From NCBI RefSeq assembly GCF_027925445.1, contig NZ_AP027149.1, forward strand, positions 4,352,501-4,416,500: a stretch of 64,000 bases of DNA, in the 5' to 3' direction. The notes under the pieces were generated by a model that did no database searches, was not told where the DNA came from, and was given only the letters and a program-made list of their open reading frames with translations. Of this stretch, positions 43,426-51,418 are shown in pieces (within the stretch, counting starts at the first letter, position 1; every line of letters begins with the position of its first letter). Source of the DNA: Methylocystis bryophila (GTDB lineage Bacteria; Pseudomonadota; Alphaproteobacteria; Rhizobiales; Beijerinckiaceae). A program made the translations under genes and the position numbers.

Positions 43426-44706
43426 ATGACGAGACCGCGGGCCCCGCGCTTTCTCCTGCTTCGGCTCGCCGCGCAGAACGTCGGGCGGCGATTGTTGCGG
43501 AGCCTCTTTCTGGGGCTCGCGGTGATGATCGCCGTCGGCGTCGGTTTTTCAGGCTCTGTTCTGGGCTGGACGTTCCGCCATGGCGTCGTGACCAGCTTCT
43601 CCCGGATGGGCGCCGATCTCGTCATCGTGCCGCAGGGCGCGCTCGTGAACATCACGAGCACCTTGCTCACGGTGCAGCCCACCGATCTCGACCTCGATGA
43701 AAGCCTTGGCGCCGTTCTGCGCGCGCTTCCCGGCGTCGCCAAGGTCGCGCCGCAACGGCTCGTGCGCGCTGGAGCGGAGGGGCGCGCCATCAATCTCATC
43801 GCCTATGATCCGGCGCAAGACTTCACCGTGCAGCCCTGGCTGCCGGCAGGACAACCGACCCCAAGCGATCCGTCGAGCCTGCTCGTCGGTGCGCGCGGCG
43901 GGGAGAAGCCCGGAGACGCGCTGACGATCTGCGGCCGCACGCTCATCATCGCCGGCCGCTTGAGTCAGACCGGCGTCGGGCCGCTCGACGAGTCGCTTTT
44001 CATTTCTTTCGCCGGGCTCGACGCGCTGGCGGCGGCGGCGCGAGGATCGCGCCCCGCATCCTCCACCCGACAGGGCGGCCCGCATGAGCATCATGAGCAT
44101 CATGGCGCGCAGGAGTGCCTGCCCGATCTCGCCCCGGGGCGCGTCACCGCTTTTCTCATCCAGCTCGCGCCCGACGCCTCGCCGATCCAGGCGCGCTTCG
44201 CCATCGGCCAAATCCCCGGCGTGAAGATCGTCGTCGGCAATCCGGTGCTCACCGCGGCGCGGCAGTCGCTGGGGGCGCTGCTTTGGGGCGTGACCGCCTT
44301 TGCGGGCCTCCTGCTGCTGTCATTGCTGTTCGTCGTCTCGCTGCTGTTCTCGGCCATCGTGCAGGAACGCTTTCGGGAAATCGGCATGCTGCGCGCCATG
44401 GGCGCGCGGCCGGGGCAGATCGTCAGCCTCACGCTCATGGAGGCTGTGCTGCTGACGGGCCTGGGCAGCGTCATCGGCGTCGGCTTCGGTTTCTTGCTCA
44501 TCTTCGTGAGCGCGCGGTCGCTTGGCGCCTATTTCGACTCGCTCGGCGCGCCGTTCGAGGGGCCCTCGGACGCTTTCGTCCTCGCGGCGGCGACGCTCAG
44601 CCTGTGTTGCGGCGTGCTGCTCGGCGTTCTGGGCGCCCTCGTTGCGGGCCGACATGCAACGCGCTTGGACCCCTACCGTATGATCCAGATGGAAAGCGCG
44701 CCGTGA
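43426..44706 (+). CDS. FtsX-family ABC transporter permease with His-rich loop
   Basis: A 426-residue permease of the MacB/LolC class. The first helix (about 22-48) is followed by a large extracytoplasmic domain (about 50-270) and three C-terminal helices (about 280-312, 330-370, 385-415), with LRAMGARPGQIVSLTLMEAV the coupling helix. The periplasmic domain contains a striking GPHEHHEHHGAQEC (His220, 222, 223, 225, 226; Cys231), a likely metal-binding loop. The start lies 31 bases after the NosZ-like stop, and the stop overlaps the ATPase gene (GTGA), so the three genes form one operon. Confidence 0.85.
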   Translation: MTRPRAPRFLLLRLAAQNVGRRLLRSLFLGLAVMIAVGVGFSGSVLGWTFRHGVVTSFSRMGADLVIVPQGALVNITSTLLTVQPTDLDLDESLGAVLRALPGVAKVAPQRLVRAGAEGRAINLIAYDPAQDFTVQPWLPAGQPTPSDPSSLLVGARGGEKPGDALTICGRTLIIAGRLSQTGVGPLDESLFISFAGLDALAAAARGSRPASSTRQGGPHEHHEHHGAQECLPDLAPGRVTAFLIQLAPDASPIQARFAIGQIPGVKIVVGNPVLTAARQSLGALLWGVTAFAGLLLLSLLFVVSLLFSAIVQERFREIGMLRAMGARPGQIVSLTLMEAVLLTGLGSVIGVGFGFLLIFVSARSLGAYFDSLGAPFEGPSDAFVLAAATLSLCCGVLLGVLGALVAGRHATRLDPYRMIQMESAP

Positions 44707-46103
44707 TCCTGCGCGCCGAAGGCCTGCGCAAATCCTATGGCGATGGGAAAACCCGCGTCGACGCGGTCGACAGCGCCGATCTCAACATCCAAGCCGGGGA
44801 GTTCATCTCGATCGTCGGACGGTCAGGCTCCGGCAAGTCCACGCTTCTCGCCATGATCGGCGCGCTGATGCGCCCAAGCGAAGGCGAGATCGTCATGGCC
44901 GGCGAGAGCGTCTGGTCGATGTCCGAGATCGCGCGTTCCGACCTCCGCCGGCGGCGGGTGGGCTTTATTTTTCAGTTCTCGAGCCTGCTGCCCAATCTGC
45001 GCGCCGTCGACAATGTCGCGCTGCCGGCGATGCTCGGCGGGGACGTCGCGCCGGAAGCAGCCTATGCGCGCGCTCATGATTTGCTGACGCGCGTGGGACT
45101 TGCACGCCGAGTCTCGAGCTATCCGGGCGAAATGTCCGGCGGCGAGCAGCGGCGCGTCGCTGTCGCGCGCGCCCTGATCAACCGGCCAGAGCTCTTGCTC
45201 GCCGACGAGCCCACGAGCGATCTCGACGAGGAGACGGAGGAGGAGATCGTCGCGCTGCTCGAAGCGTTGCGTAAGGATGAGGGCTTCAGCCTGCTGCTCG
45301 TCACGCACAACCGCGATCTCGCCGCCCTGGCGGATCGCAGGCTGGAGATGAAGCAGGGTCGGCTCATCGCGCATGACTCCGCGCCAGCAGCGGCGCGGCC
45401 GCTTCGCCCCATCGTGCTGCCCCAGCCCGCGCCGCCCGAGGCCGAGGCCGCGGCGGCAGTTGCGGGCGCGGAGGCCTTTCATCGGCTTGGCGGCCGCCTT
45501 TGGGCGAGTTTCGGGCGGCTGGCGGCCGGCGCCGCGCTATTCTTCGGCCTCGCCATGCTCGTCAACGAAGGCGTGGCGCGCTTTCAGCAGCATCAGGTCG
45601 AGGCGCGGCGGACGCGTCTCGCCGCTCTGGAAGAGCTCGCGACCTCGACGCTGCGCAGCGACATCGCGGACATCACGAGCCTCGGCGATCATCGTTACAA
45701 TGTGACGATCTACCTCGAAAACACGAGGAACGAGCCGATCTATGTCATGTCGCCCAGCGTCCAGGCGTTCGTGCAGGTCGGCTCGGCATGGCAGGAGGAG
45801 CCGCTCGCGCCCGTGGCGGAGGCGAGCGCCTCCGTGCTGAAGGTGACGGGCCGCCAGCTCTATCACTTCGTCCTGGAGGCGCGCGTCGCCAAGTTTGCGG
45901 AGCTGTTGCCGCATTACATGCATGTGCGCTTCAGCAACAACATGCTCGTCAGCCCGGAGAGCACGCCAAAAGACGAGCTGTTCCAGCGCAACGACAATTA
46001 TTTTGTTTATCTCAAGCCCGATGGCGTCGAGGACGCGACAATTCTGAAGGACGTGCGTTTTCCCGGCGCGCCACCCTTGTGGATCTGGATGCCGCCTCAC
46101 TGA
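44703..46103 (+). CDS. ABC transporter ATPase fused to a membrane-anchored extracytoplasmic domain
   Basis: A 466-residue protein starting at GTG 44703, in the GTGA overlap with the permease stop. Residues 1-225 are a LolD/MacB-type ATPase: Walker A GRSGSGKS (39-46), signature MSGGEQRRVAVARAL (144-158), Walker B LLLADEPTSDLDEE (164-177). A Pro/Ala linker (228-255) leads to one transmembrane helix (about 264-288), and residues about 295-466 form a beta-rich domain (HRYNVTIYLENTRNEPIYVM; VTGRQLYHFVLEARVAKFAE) expected in the periplasm. Such a fusion of ATPase to an outside domain is unusual. A frame open from 44115 is an artefact of overlap with the permease. Confidence 0.85.
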   Translation: MILRAEGLRKSYGDGKTRVDAVDSADLNIQAGEFISIVGRSGSGKSTLLAMIGALMRPSEGEIVMAGESVWSMSEIARSDLRRRRVGFIFQFSSLLPNLRAVDNVALPAMLGGDVAPEAAYARAHDLLTRVGLARRVSSYPGEMSGGEQRRVAVARALINRPELLLADEPTSDLDEETEEEIVALLEALRKDEGFSLLLVTHNRDLAALADRRLEMKQGRLIAHDSAPAAARPLRPIVLPQPAPPEAEAAAAVAGAEAFHRLGGRLWASFGRLAAGAALFFGLAMLVNEGVARFQQHQVEARRTRLAALEELATSTLRSDIADITSLGDHRYNVTIYLENTRNEPIYVMSPSVQAFVQVGSAWQEEPLAPVAEASASVLKVTGRQLYHFVLEARVAKFAELLPHYMHVRFSNNMLVSPESTPKDELFQRNDNYFVYLKPDGVEDATILKDVRFPGAPPLWIWMPPH

Positions 46104-46139
46104 AAGCGCCGCGCGCGACTTCGACGGCAGCATCGGCGC

Positions 46140-46278
46140 TAGCGCGATTCCTTATCGCTCGAACGGAATCGTTCGAGCGAATGAATCGCGCCAAGTCAAA
46201 AAGTTAGAGCCTGTCCTGACCAAGTTAGAGCCTGTCCTGACCGGAAAGCCGCTTCGCACTTTTCCGTGACAGGCTCTG
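46140..46278. repeat. REP-like hairpins with a 21-base tandem duplication
   Basis: Two hairpins of the window-wide family. The first, at about 46140-46192, has GCGCGATT/AATCGCGC arms and an inner CGCTCGAACGG/CGTTCGAGCG stem. The second pairs AGAGCCTGTC with GACAGGCTCT around the CCGCTTCGCAC loop. Between them the 21-base unit AAGTTAGAGCCTGTCCTGAC plus a C is repeated exactly in tandem at 46201-46221 and 46222-46242, so the left arm of the second hairpin exists twice. Confidence 0.85.
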
Positions 46279-46370
46279 AGCGCGTACCTTTACTGCGACA
46301 AATTGTCCGGCTTGACGCCTTTTTGAGGCCAGCATAACGTTTTTCGTGGTTCTCGGAAGGAGAGCGGGAC

Positions 46371-46763
46371 GTGATCGGGCGCAGCCGTGCGGATTTTGCA
46401 AGGAAAGGCGCCCTGGTGGCGATGTTCCTTGCTTGCGTGCTCGGCATCCAGACGCTGCTCTCGGGCATGGCGCTCGCGGGCGCCGCTACGCCCACGGATA
46501 AGTCTGCCTTCTCGCGTCTCTGCGCGACAGCGACGAGCGGCCAAGACCCACTCGCTCCCGGCGAGCACGGCCATGAGCATGGCCTCTGCTGCATTCTCCA
46601 CACTGACCTTGCGAGCCCCAGCGTTCCGTTTGGCGTCGGCCTTCGCCGGACGCCTCCCGCTGACTCGCGCCTGCCGGCAAGCCGCGAGAACCAAATCGCG
46701 GCGCGCGCGCCGCCGGAGCTCGAGCCGCTCGCGCCACGCGGCCCTCCAAGCCTCGAAATCTGA
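46371..46763 (+). CDS. small exported DUF2946-like protein
   Basis: A 130-residue protein from a GTG start at 46371 with an N-terminal hydrophobic segment (GALVAMFLACVLGIQTLLSG). The mature part carries a compact His/Cys cluster, PGEHGHEHGLCCILHTD, of the type seen in DUF2946 proteins that sit beside copper genes and TonB receptors. The C-terminus is Pro/Arg-rich without clear structure, so the functional part may be only the first 90 residues. It lies between the NosZ-like operon and pmoC. A second protein of this kind is at 61304. Confidence 0.6.
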   Translation: MIGRSRADFARKGALVAMFLACVLGIQTLLSGMALAGAATPTDKSAFSRLCATATSGQDPLAPGEHGHEHGLCCILHTDLASPSVPFGVGLRRTPPADSRLPASRENQIAARAPPELEPLAPRGPPSLEI

Positions 46764-47020
46764 GCCTCTTCTCGTCGACGCGCCGGGCGTAGCTGCTGCA
46801 ACGTCTTTGGGCTGGCCGTCCGAGAGAGCGAGAGGCCGATACGCAAGCCAAGTCTTGCGCCAGTTTCCAGATCCTCCCCTCAGCGCAGCCTCGTCCCTTG
46901 CAAAAGGGAGAGTTCGTCTGCGCAAGCCCTGAAGAGCCAAGCGGTCGCGCCTCCGCGCGCCCCGAGCCGGGCCTGCTTCGCGACAAGCCCGATCTTCGTG
47001 CTTTGAGAGGACCTAAAACC

Positions 47021-47800
47021 ATGAGCATCAATCAAACCGTCAGCCGCGGCGCCGTAGAGAGCGCCAGACGGCCCTTCGCTCTGCGCACTTTCATGATCGG
47101 CGGAGGCGTTCTCGCCGCGATCCTTATCGCGCTGCGGCTTTATGAGCAGGCGTTCGGCTGGAGCACCGGGCTCGACTCCTTCTCGGATGAATATCGCCTC
47201 TACTGGAACAATCTGCTCGTTTTCTCCATTCCAGCCGCAGCGCTGGCCGCGATCGCCGTGGCCGGCTACATGTGGCGCACGCGCGACCGGGATATGGACG
47301 CCATCACACCCGCCGAGGAACTGCGCCGCTATCACGTGTTGGCGCAATGGCTCGCGCTTTACGGGCTCGCGCTCTTCATCGCCTTGAGCTTCTTCACCGA
47401 GCAGACGGCGGTCTGGCATATGACCGCGGTGCGCGACTCTGACTTCACGCCGAGCAACATCGTGACCTTCTACATCGCTTATCCGATGTTCGTCGTGTTC
47501 GGCATCGCCGCCTATGCCTACGCCGCCACGAGGCTGCCCTTCTTCGCGAAGGGTTTCTCGCTGCCTTTCATGATTCTCCTCGTCGGAACCTTCATGACGA
47601 TCCCGAATGTCGGCTTCAACGAATGGGGCCACACCTTCTGGGTGCTCGACGAGATCTTCGCGAGCCCCCTGCACTGGGGCTTCGCCTTCTTCGGCTGGAT
47701 GGCGCTCGGCTGCTTTGGCGTCGCCCTGCAGATTTTGTCGCGGATGCGCGAGCTGATGGGCCCGGAATGCGTGGCCGTCATAACGAGCCGCCGAAAATGA
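47021..47800 (+). CDS. pmoC: particulate methane monooxygenase subunit C, orphan copy
   Basis: A 259-residue PmoC with the family sequence throughout: RLYEQAFGWSTGLDSF, the RTRDRDMDAITPAEELRRY loop, FFTEQTAVWHMTAVRDSDFT, IPNVGFNEWGHTFWVLDEIF and PLHWGFAFFGWMALGCFGVA. The CuD ligands Asn200, His204 and His218 are present (Asn227, His231, His245 in M. capsulatus). At the CuC site only His133 remains: the Asp is Thr129 and the second His is Asn146. No pmoA or pmoB follows; a terminator does, so this is an orphan gene. The ATG at 47021 has GAGAGGA upstream. Confidence 0.93.
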   Translation: MSINQTVSRGAVESARRPFALRTFMIGGGVLAAILIALRLYEQAFGWSTGLDSFSDEYRLYWNNLLVFSIPAAALAAIAVAGYMWRTRDRDMDAITPAEELRRYHVLAQWLALYGLALFIALSFFTEQTAVWHMTAVRDSDFTPSNIVTFYIAYPMFVVFGIAAYAYAATRLPFFAKGFSLPFMILLVGTFMTIPNVGFNEWGHTFWVLDEIFASPLHWGFAFFGWMALGCFGVALQILSRMRELMGPECVAVITSRRK

Positions 47801-47896
47801 GAGCTTGGCGTCCGGGCTCTTCTTCCCGCCCGGGCGCCTGAAGGAGACGCCGTTCCCCGGCGCTAAGCGCTTCACGCAGTCGATCTCCCCTCGCGT

Positions 47897-47912
47897 GAAG
47901 TTAGCTAACTTC
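47897..47912. promoter_or_regulatory. perfect 16-base palindrome downstream of pmoC
   Basis: GAAGTTAGCTAACTTC reads the same on both strands. It lies 97 bases beyond the pmoC stop, directly before the terminator stem. It could be an operator or an extra RNA stem; no partner copy was found in the window. Confidence 0.5.
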
Positions 47913-47950
47913 CCCGCTTGGCCTTCCCCGGGCCGGCGGGGCTTTTTTTT
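47912..47950 (+). terminator. Rho-independent terminator of pmoC
   Basis: CCCCG (47912-47916) and GGCC (47920-47923) pair with GGCC (47931-47934) and CGGGG (47937-47941), followed by eight T at 47943-47950. It confirms that pmoC is transcribed alone and not as part of a pmoCAB operon. Confidence 0.88.
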
Positions 47951-47991
47951 GATCCGACCCGCGTTCGATCGAGGCAAGCGCGGAGCGCGGC

Positions 47992-49434
47992 TCAATCCGT
48001 AGTCGTAGTCCATCCTCCCCCGAGCGCCGCATAGAGCGCGACCGTGTTGGAGAGACGCTGCGCCTCGGCCCGCACACGGGCAAGAGTAGCGTTCAGGTAA
48101 GACCGCTGCGCGTCCACGACGACAAGCTGCGAGACGCTCCCAAATTTTTGCTGAAGGCGAACTTTGCCGAGATAACGCTGCGCGGCGCTCTCCGCGTTAT
48201 GCGCGGCGGCCACGGCGCGGGCGTCCGACTGCAGCGCGTGCAGCGAATCCGCGACGTTCTGAAACGCCTTCACGACCGTATCGCGGTACTGGGCCTTGGC
48301 CTGATCGAGGCCGGCCTCGGCGGCTTTCTGCTTGTTTTGCAGGGTGAAGGCGTCGAAGGCGGTGAACGCCGCATTGCCTGCGAGTTGATAGCCGAAAGTA
48401 CCGGGTTGAAAGAGATTCGGGATGAAGAAGGCGCTGGTCTGACCCGCGGCGGTGAGCTGAATGCTGGGAAGCCGCGCGGCGAGGGCGACGCCGACCTGCG
48501 CGCTCGCCGAATGGAGACTGGCTTCCGCGGCCCTGATATCGGGGCGTTGGCCGACGAGTCGCGCCGGCAGACTGACCGGGAGATCGCGCGGCAGCGAAAA
48601 TTGTGACAACGCGAAAGTTTCCTCGACCTCGTCCTGGGAAAAGCGGCCGGCGAGCGCCGTGAGCAGGTCGCGCTGCTGCGCAAGGAGATTCTCCAGCGCC
48701 GGAAGCCGCTGGCGCGCCTGCGCCAACGCGGTCTCTTGCGACAGCAAATCGAGCGAGGAGACGGCGCCCTTGGCGAATTGAAGCTGCAGAAGCCCAAGCC
48801 TTTCGGCCTCGATCCCGATCACGAGACGCGTCGCGGCGATTTGCGCGCGCAGCGACGCTTCCTCGATCGCGGCCTTCGTGACATTGGCGGCGATCATCAC
48901 TTGCGCCGCCGCCATCAGAAACGCTTGGTTTTCGGCCTGCGCGTCGAGAGACTCGATGTTGCGGCGGGCGCCTCCCCAAATGTCGAGCGTGTAGCTGATC
49001 TGCACCTGCTTGGTGTAAAGGGAGAAGGGCGCCTGCGTGACAGTGGAGTTGGTCGCGTTTCCTGAATAGAGACTATAGGTCGGATTGGAGGTGAGGCCGA
49101 CCAGCGGGAACAGCGGACCGACGCCCGCCTCGGCATTGTAATGAGCGACGCCCATTGCCGCCTGCGCCGCCTCGATCGTCGAATTGTGCTGTAGAGCGTC
49201 CTCGACAAGGCCGTTGAGGCGCGGCGAACGGAACTGTTCCCACCAGCGGTCCGAAACTTCCGCGCCATCACGGAAGCGCTGGCCATTGCCGGGCGAGGCG
49301 GTTGTTCCCTTTGTGTAACGCTCCACAGTCGGCGGCGCGGGGGTCTCGAAATCCGGCCCGACCGCGCAGGAGGAGAGCGCAACCGCCATCGCGGGGCCGA
49401 GGAAGCGCGAAGGAGAAGAGCGCGCGCTACTCAC
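47992..49434 (-). CDS. outer membrane efflux factor, NodT/OprM family lipoprotein
   Basis: A 480-residue outer membrane factor of the same family as the one at 29003. The lipobox is LSSCAVGPDF, followed by WWEQFRSPRLNGLVEDALQH and helical repeats (AIEEASLRAQIAATRLVIGI; LVGQRPDIRAAEASLHSASA). It is the third part of a MacAB-type pump, overlapping the macB stop by eight bases. It is the last gene of the putative receptor-PepSY-MacAB operon. Confidence 0.93.
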   Translation of the reverse strand: MSSARSSPSRFLGPAMAVALSSCAVGPDFETPAPPTVERYTKGTTASPGNGQRFRDGAEVSDRWWEQFRSPRLNGLVEDALQHNSTIEAAQAAMGVAHYNAEAGVGPLFPLVGLTSNPTYSLYSGNATNSTVTQAPFSLYTKQVQISYTLDIWGGARRNIESLDAQAENQAFLMAAAQVMIAANVTKAAIEEASLRAQIAATRLVIGIEAERLGLLQLQFAKGAVSSLDLLSQETALAQARQRLPALENLLAQQRDLLTALAGRFSQDEVEETFALSQFSLPRDLPVSLPARLVGQRPDIRAAEASLHSASAQVGVALAARLPSIQLTAAGQTSAFFIPNLFQPGTFGYQLAGNAAFTAFDAFTLQNKQKAAEAGLDQAKAQYRDTVVKAFQNVADSLHALQSDARAVAAAHNAESAAQRYLGKVRLQQKFGSVSQLVVVDAQRSYLNATLARVRAEAQRLSNTVALYAALGGGWTTTTD

Positions 49435-51418
49435 GAGCCAAAGCCTCCACCGGATCGAGCTTCGCCGCGTTGCTGGCCGGAAAATAGCCGAAGATCGTTC
49501 CCGTCAGGAAGGCGCACAGCGTCGCCGTCGTCAGCGCCTGCGGCGACAACTCGAGAGTCCAGCCCGGAGGAAGGAAGGGATTGGCGGCAAGAATCATGAC
49601 AAGGCAAATGAGCACGCCAAGCGCTGCGCCGATCAGGCATAAAACGATCGCCTCGAGCAGGAATTGACGACGAATGTCGCTCTGACGCGCGCCGACGGCG
49701 AGGCGTAGCCCGATCTCGCGCGCGCGCTCCGTCACCGAAACCAGCATGATGTTCATGACCCCAATCCCGCCGACAAGCAGCGAGATCAGCCCGACGGCCG
49801 CGAGCAGCATCCGCACCGAGCTCGTGAGCATGACCAGATTGTGAACCTCGGCGTCGTTGTTCTCGACTGCGATGTCCTTCGCATGGTGCCGCTTGGTGAC
49901 AAGATCGATGATCTTTGGCTCGACCTCTTTCCCCGAACCGCCCTTGCGCAGCCTGATCAAAACCATGTCGAGATAGTCGCGACCCGTCACGCGCGCATTG
50001 CTCGTCGTGTAGGGAAGAAACACGCTCGGCCGATTCCCCGGCTCCGCCAAGCCACGCTTTGGCGTGATCACACCGATGACGATGCAGGGCAAATTTCCAA
50101 CATAGATGATCTTGCCGAGCGGGTTCGCGCCATAGAAGAATTGGTGACGCACCCTGTCGTCGATGACGACGACAGGCGCCAAGGCCTTCACGTCATCGCG
50201 CGTGAAGCCTCGGCCAATATCGAAACGGAGACTGAAGAAGTCGAAGTAGTCTTCCGCCACTCCCGTAATAGCGGCCATCGCGGACTTGTTGTGATAGCGA
50301 ACGGTGGCGGTGGTGTAAGTCTGTGGGGTTGCGAGCTCCACATATTCCTGCCGGCGGAGCTCTTCCACGTCGGAAGCCTTCAACGTGTGCAGATAGGCTG
50401 CGAAGGCGTCGCCGGCTTGCTTGCCTGGATAAAGGACGATCATGCGCAGATTGAGAAATTCGCCCATTTGTTCGCCGAGCACGCGGCCGCCCGCCTCGCC
50501 GACCGCCACCATCATCGACACTGAGACGATCCCGATGATCACGCCTAGGAGAGTCAGCGCGGTGCGCAGACGATGCGCGAGAAGCGCTTGCCATGCTGTC
50601 CCTGCGGTCTCGAAGAAACTTTCCCAGGGAGCGAGATAACCCCCATTGCCGACGGGCGGACAAGGCCGTTCTGTCTCCGCTTGCGGCGCGCCGCAATCGA
50701 CTGCAGCCTCCGTGAGGCGATCGGAGACGATGACCCCGTCAGCGAACTCCACGATCCGCTTTGTCTGCGCGGCAATGTGGGGATCGTGCGTCGCGAGAAT
50801 GATCGTATGGCCCTGGCGATTGAGCTCGACCAGGAGATTCATGACCTCACGGCCATTGGCGCTGTCCAGGGCGCCGGTCGGCTCATCGGCGAGGATCGCC
50901 GCGCCTTCATTCATGAGCGCCCGTGCGATCGAGACTCGTTGCTGCTGCCCTCCCGATAGCTGGTTCGGGTAGTGCGTCGCGCGGTCGGCGAGCCCCAGGC
51001 GCTGAAGCAACGCCTTAGCGCGCGCGTGGCGCTGCTCCGGCGCGAGCCCGGCGTAGATTGCGGGCGTTTCGACATTGGCGACGGCCGTGAGCTGACCAAG
51101 CAGATTGTAGCGCTGAAAGACGAAGCCGAAGTGATCGCGCCGCAATCGGGCGAGCGCGTCGGCGTCGAGCCCCGACGTATCGAGGCCCGCGACACGGTAA
51201 CTTCCCGCGCTCAAACGATCGAGACAGCCTAAAATATTGAGCAGCGTCGACTTGCCGGAGCCGGAGGCTCCCATCAGCGCAACCATTTCGCCGGCTTGAA
51301 TGACGAGATCCACGCCGTTGAGCGCGAACACGCGCTGGTCTCCCGAGCTGTAGCTGCGCATTGCGCCGCGCAGCTCGATGAGCGGCGGATCCTTCTCCAG
51401 GCTCTCGCCGGGGCTCAT
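49427..51418 (-). CDS. macB: MacB-type ABC transporter (ATPase-permease fusion)
   Basis: A 663-residue MacB. The ATPase domain (about 1-235) has GASGSGKSTLLNILG, LSGGQQQRVSIARALM and ILADEPTGALDSANGREVMN. The first transmembrane helix (about 280-305, ALTLLGVIIGIVSVSMMVAV) precedes the large periplasmic domain (about 310-520), and three helices close it, with VTERAREIGLRLAVGARQSD. MacB pumps substrates from the periplasm through an outer membrane factor. It overlaps macA by four bases. In PvdRT-OpmQ this type recycles pyoverdine. Confidence 0.93.
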   Translation of the reverse strand: MSPGESLEKDPPLIELRGAMRSYSSGDQRVFALNGVDLVIQAGEMVALMGASGSGKSTLLNILGCLDRLSAGSYRVAGLDTSGLDADALARLRRDHFGFVFQRYNLLGQLTAVANVETPAIYAGLAPEQRHARAKALLQRLGLADRATHYPNQLSGGQQQRVSIARALMNEGAAILADEPTGALDSANGREVMNLLVELNRQGHTIILATHDPHIAAQTKRIVEFADGVIVSDRLTEAAVDCGAPQAETERPCPPVGNGGYLAPWESFFETAGTAWQALLAHRLRTALTLLGVIIGIVSVSMMVAVGEAGGRVLGEQMGEFLNLRMIVLYPGKQAGDAFAAYLHTLKASDVEELRRQEYVELATPQTYTTATVRYHNKSAMAAITGVAEDYFDFFSLRFDIGRGFTRDDVKALAPVVVIDDRVRHQFFYGANPLGKIIYVGNLPCIVIGVITPKRGLAEPGNRPSVFLPYTTSNARVTGRDYLDMVLIRLRKGGSGKEVEPKIIDLVTKRHHAKDIAVENNDAEVHNLVMLTSSVRMLLAAVGLISLLVGGIGVMNIMLVSVTERAREIGLRLAVGARQSDIRRQFLLEAIVLCLIGAALGVLICLVMILAANPFLPPGWTLELSPQALTTATLCAFLTGTIFGYFPASNAAKLDPVEALARE

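Noticed and set aside
42492..43799. Open frame of 435 residues opposite the NosZ-like gene and permease
   Set aside because: It spans two genes and is Arg-rich low-information sequence, typical of a shadow frame.
44115..44702. N-terminal extension of the ABC ATPase
   Set aside because: Residues are non-homologous and overlap the permease C-terminus; the GTG at 44703 gives the correct family start.
47021..47800. Main pmoCAB operon
   Set aside because: No pmoA or pmoB follows and a terminator lies directly downstream, so this is a lone pmoC.
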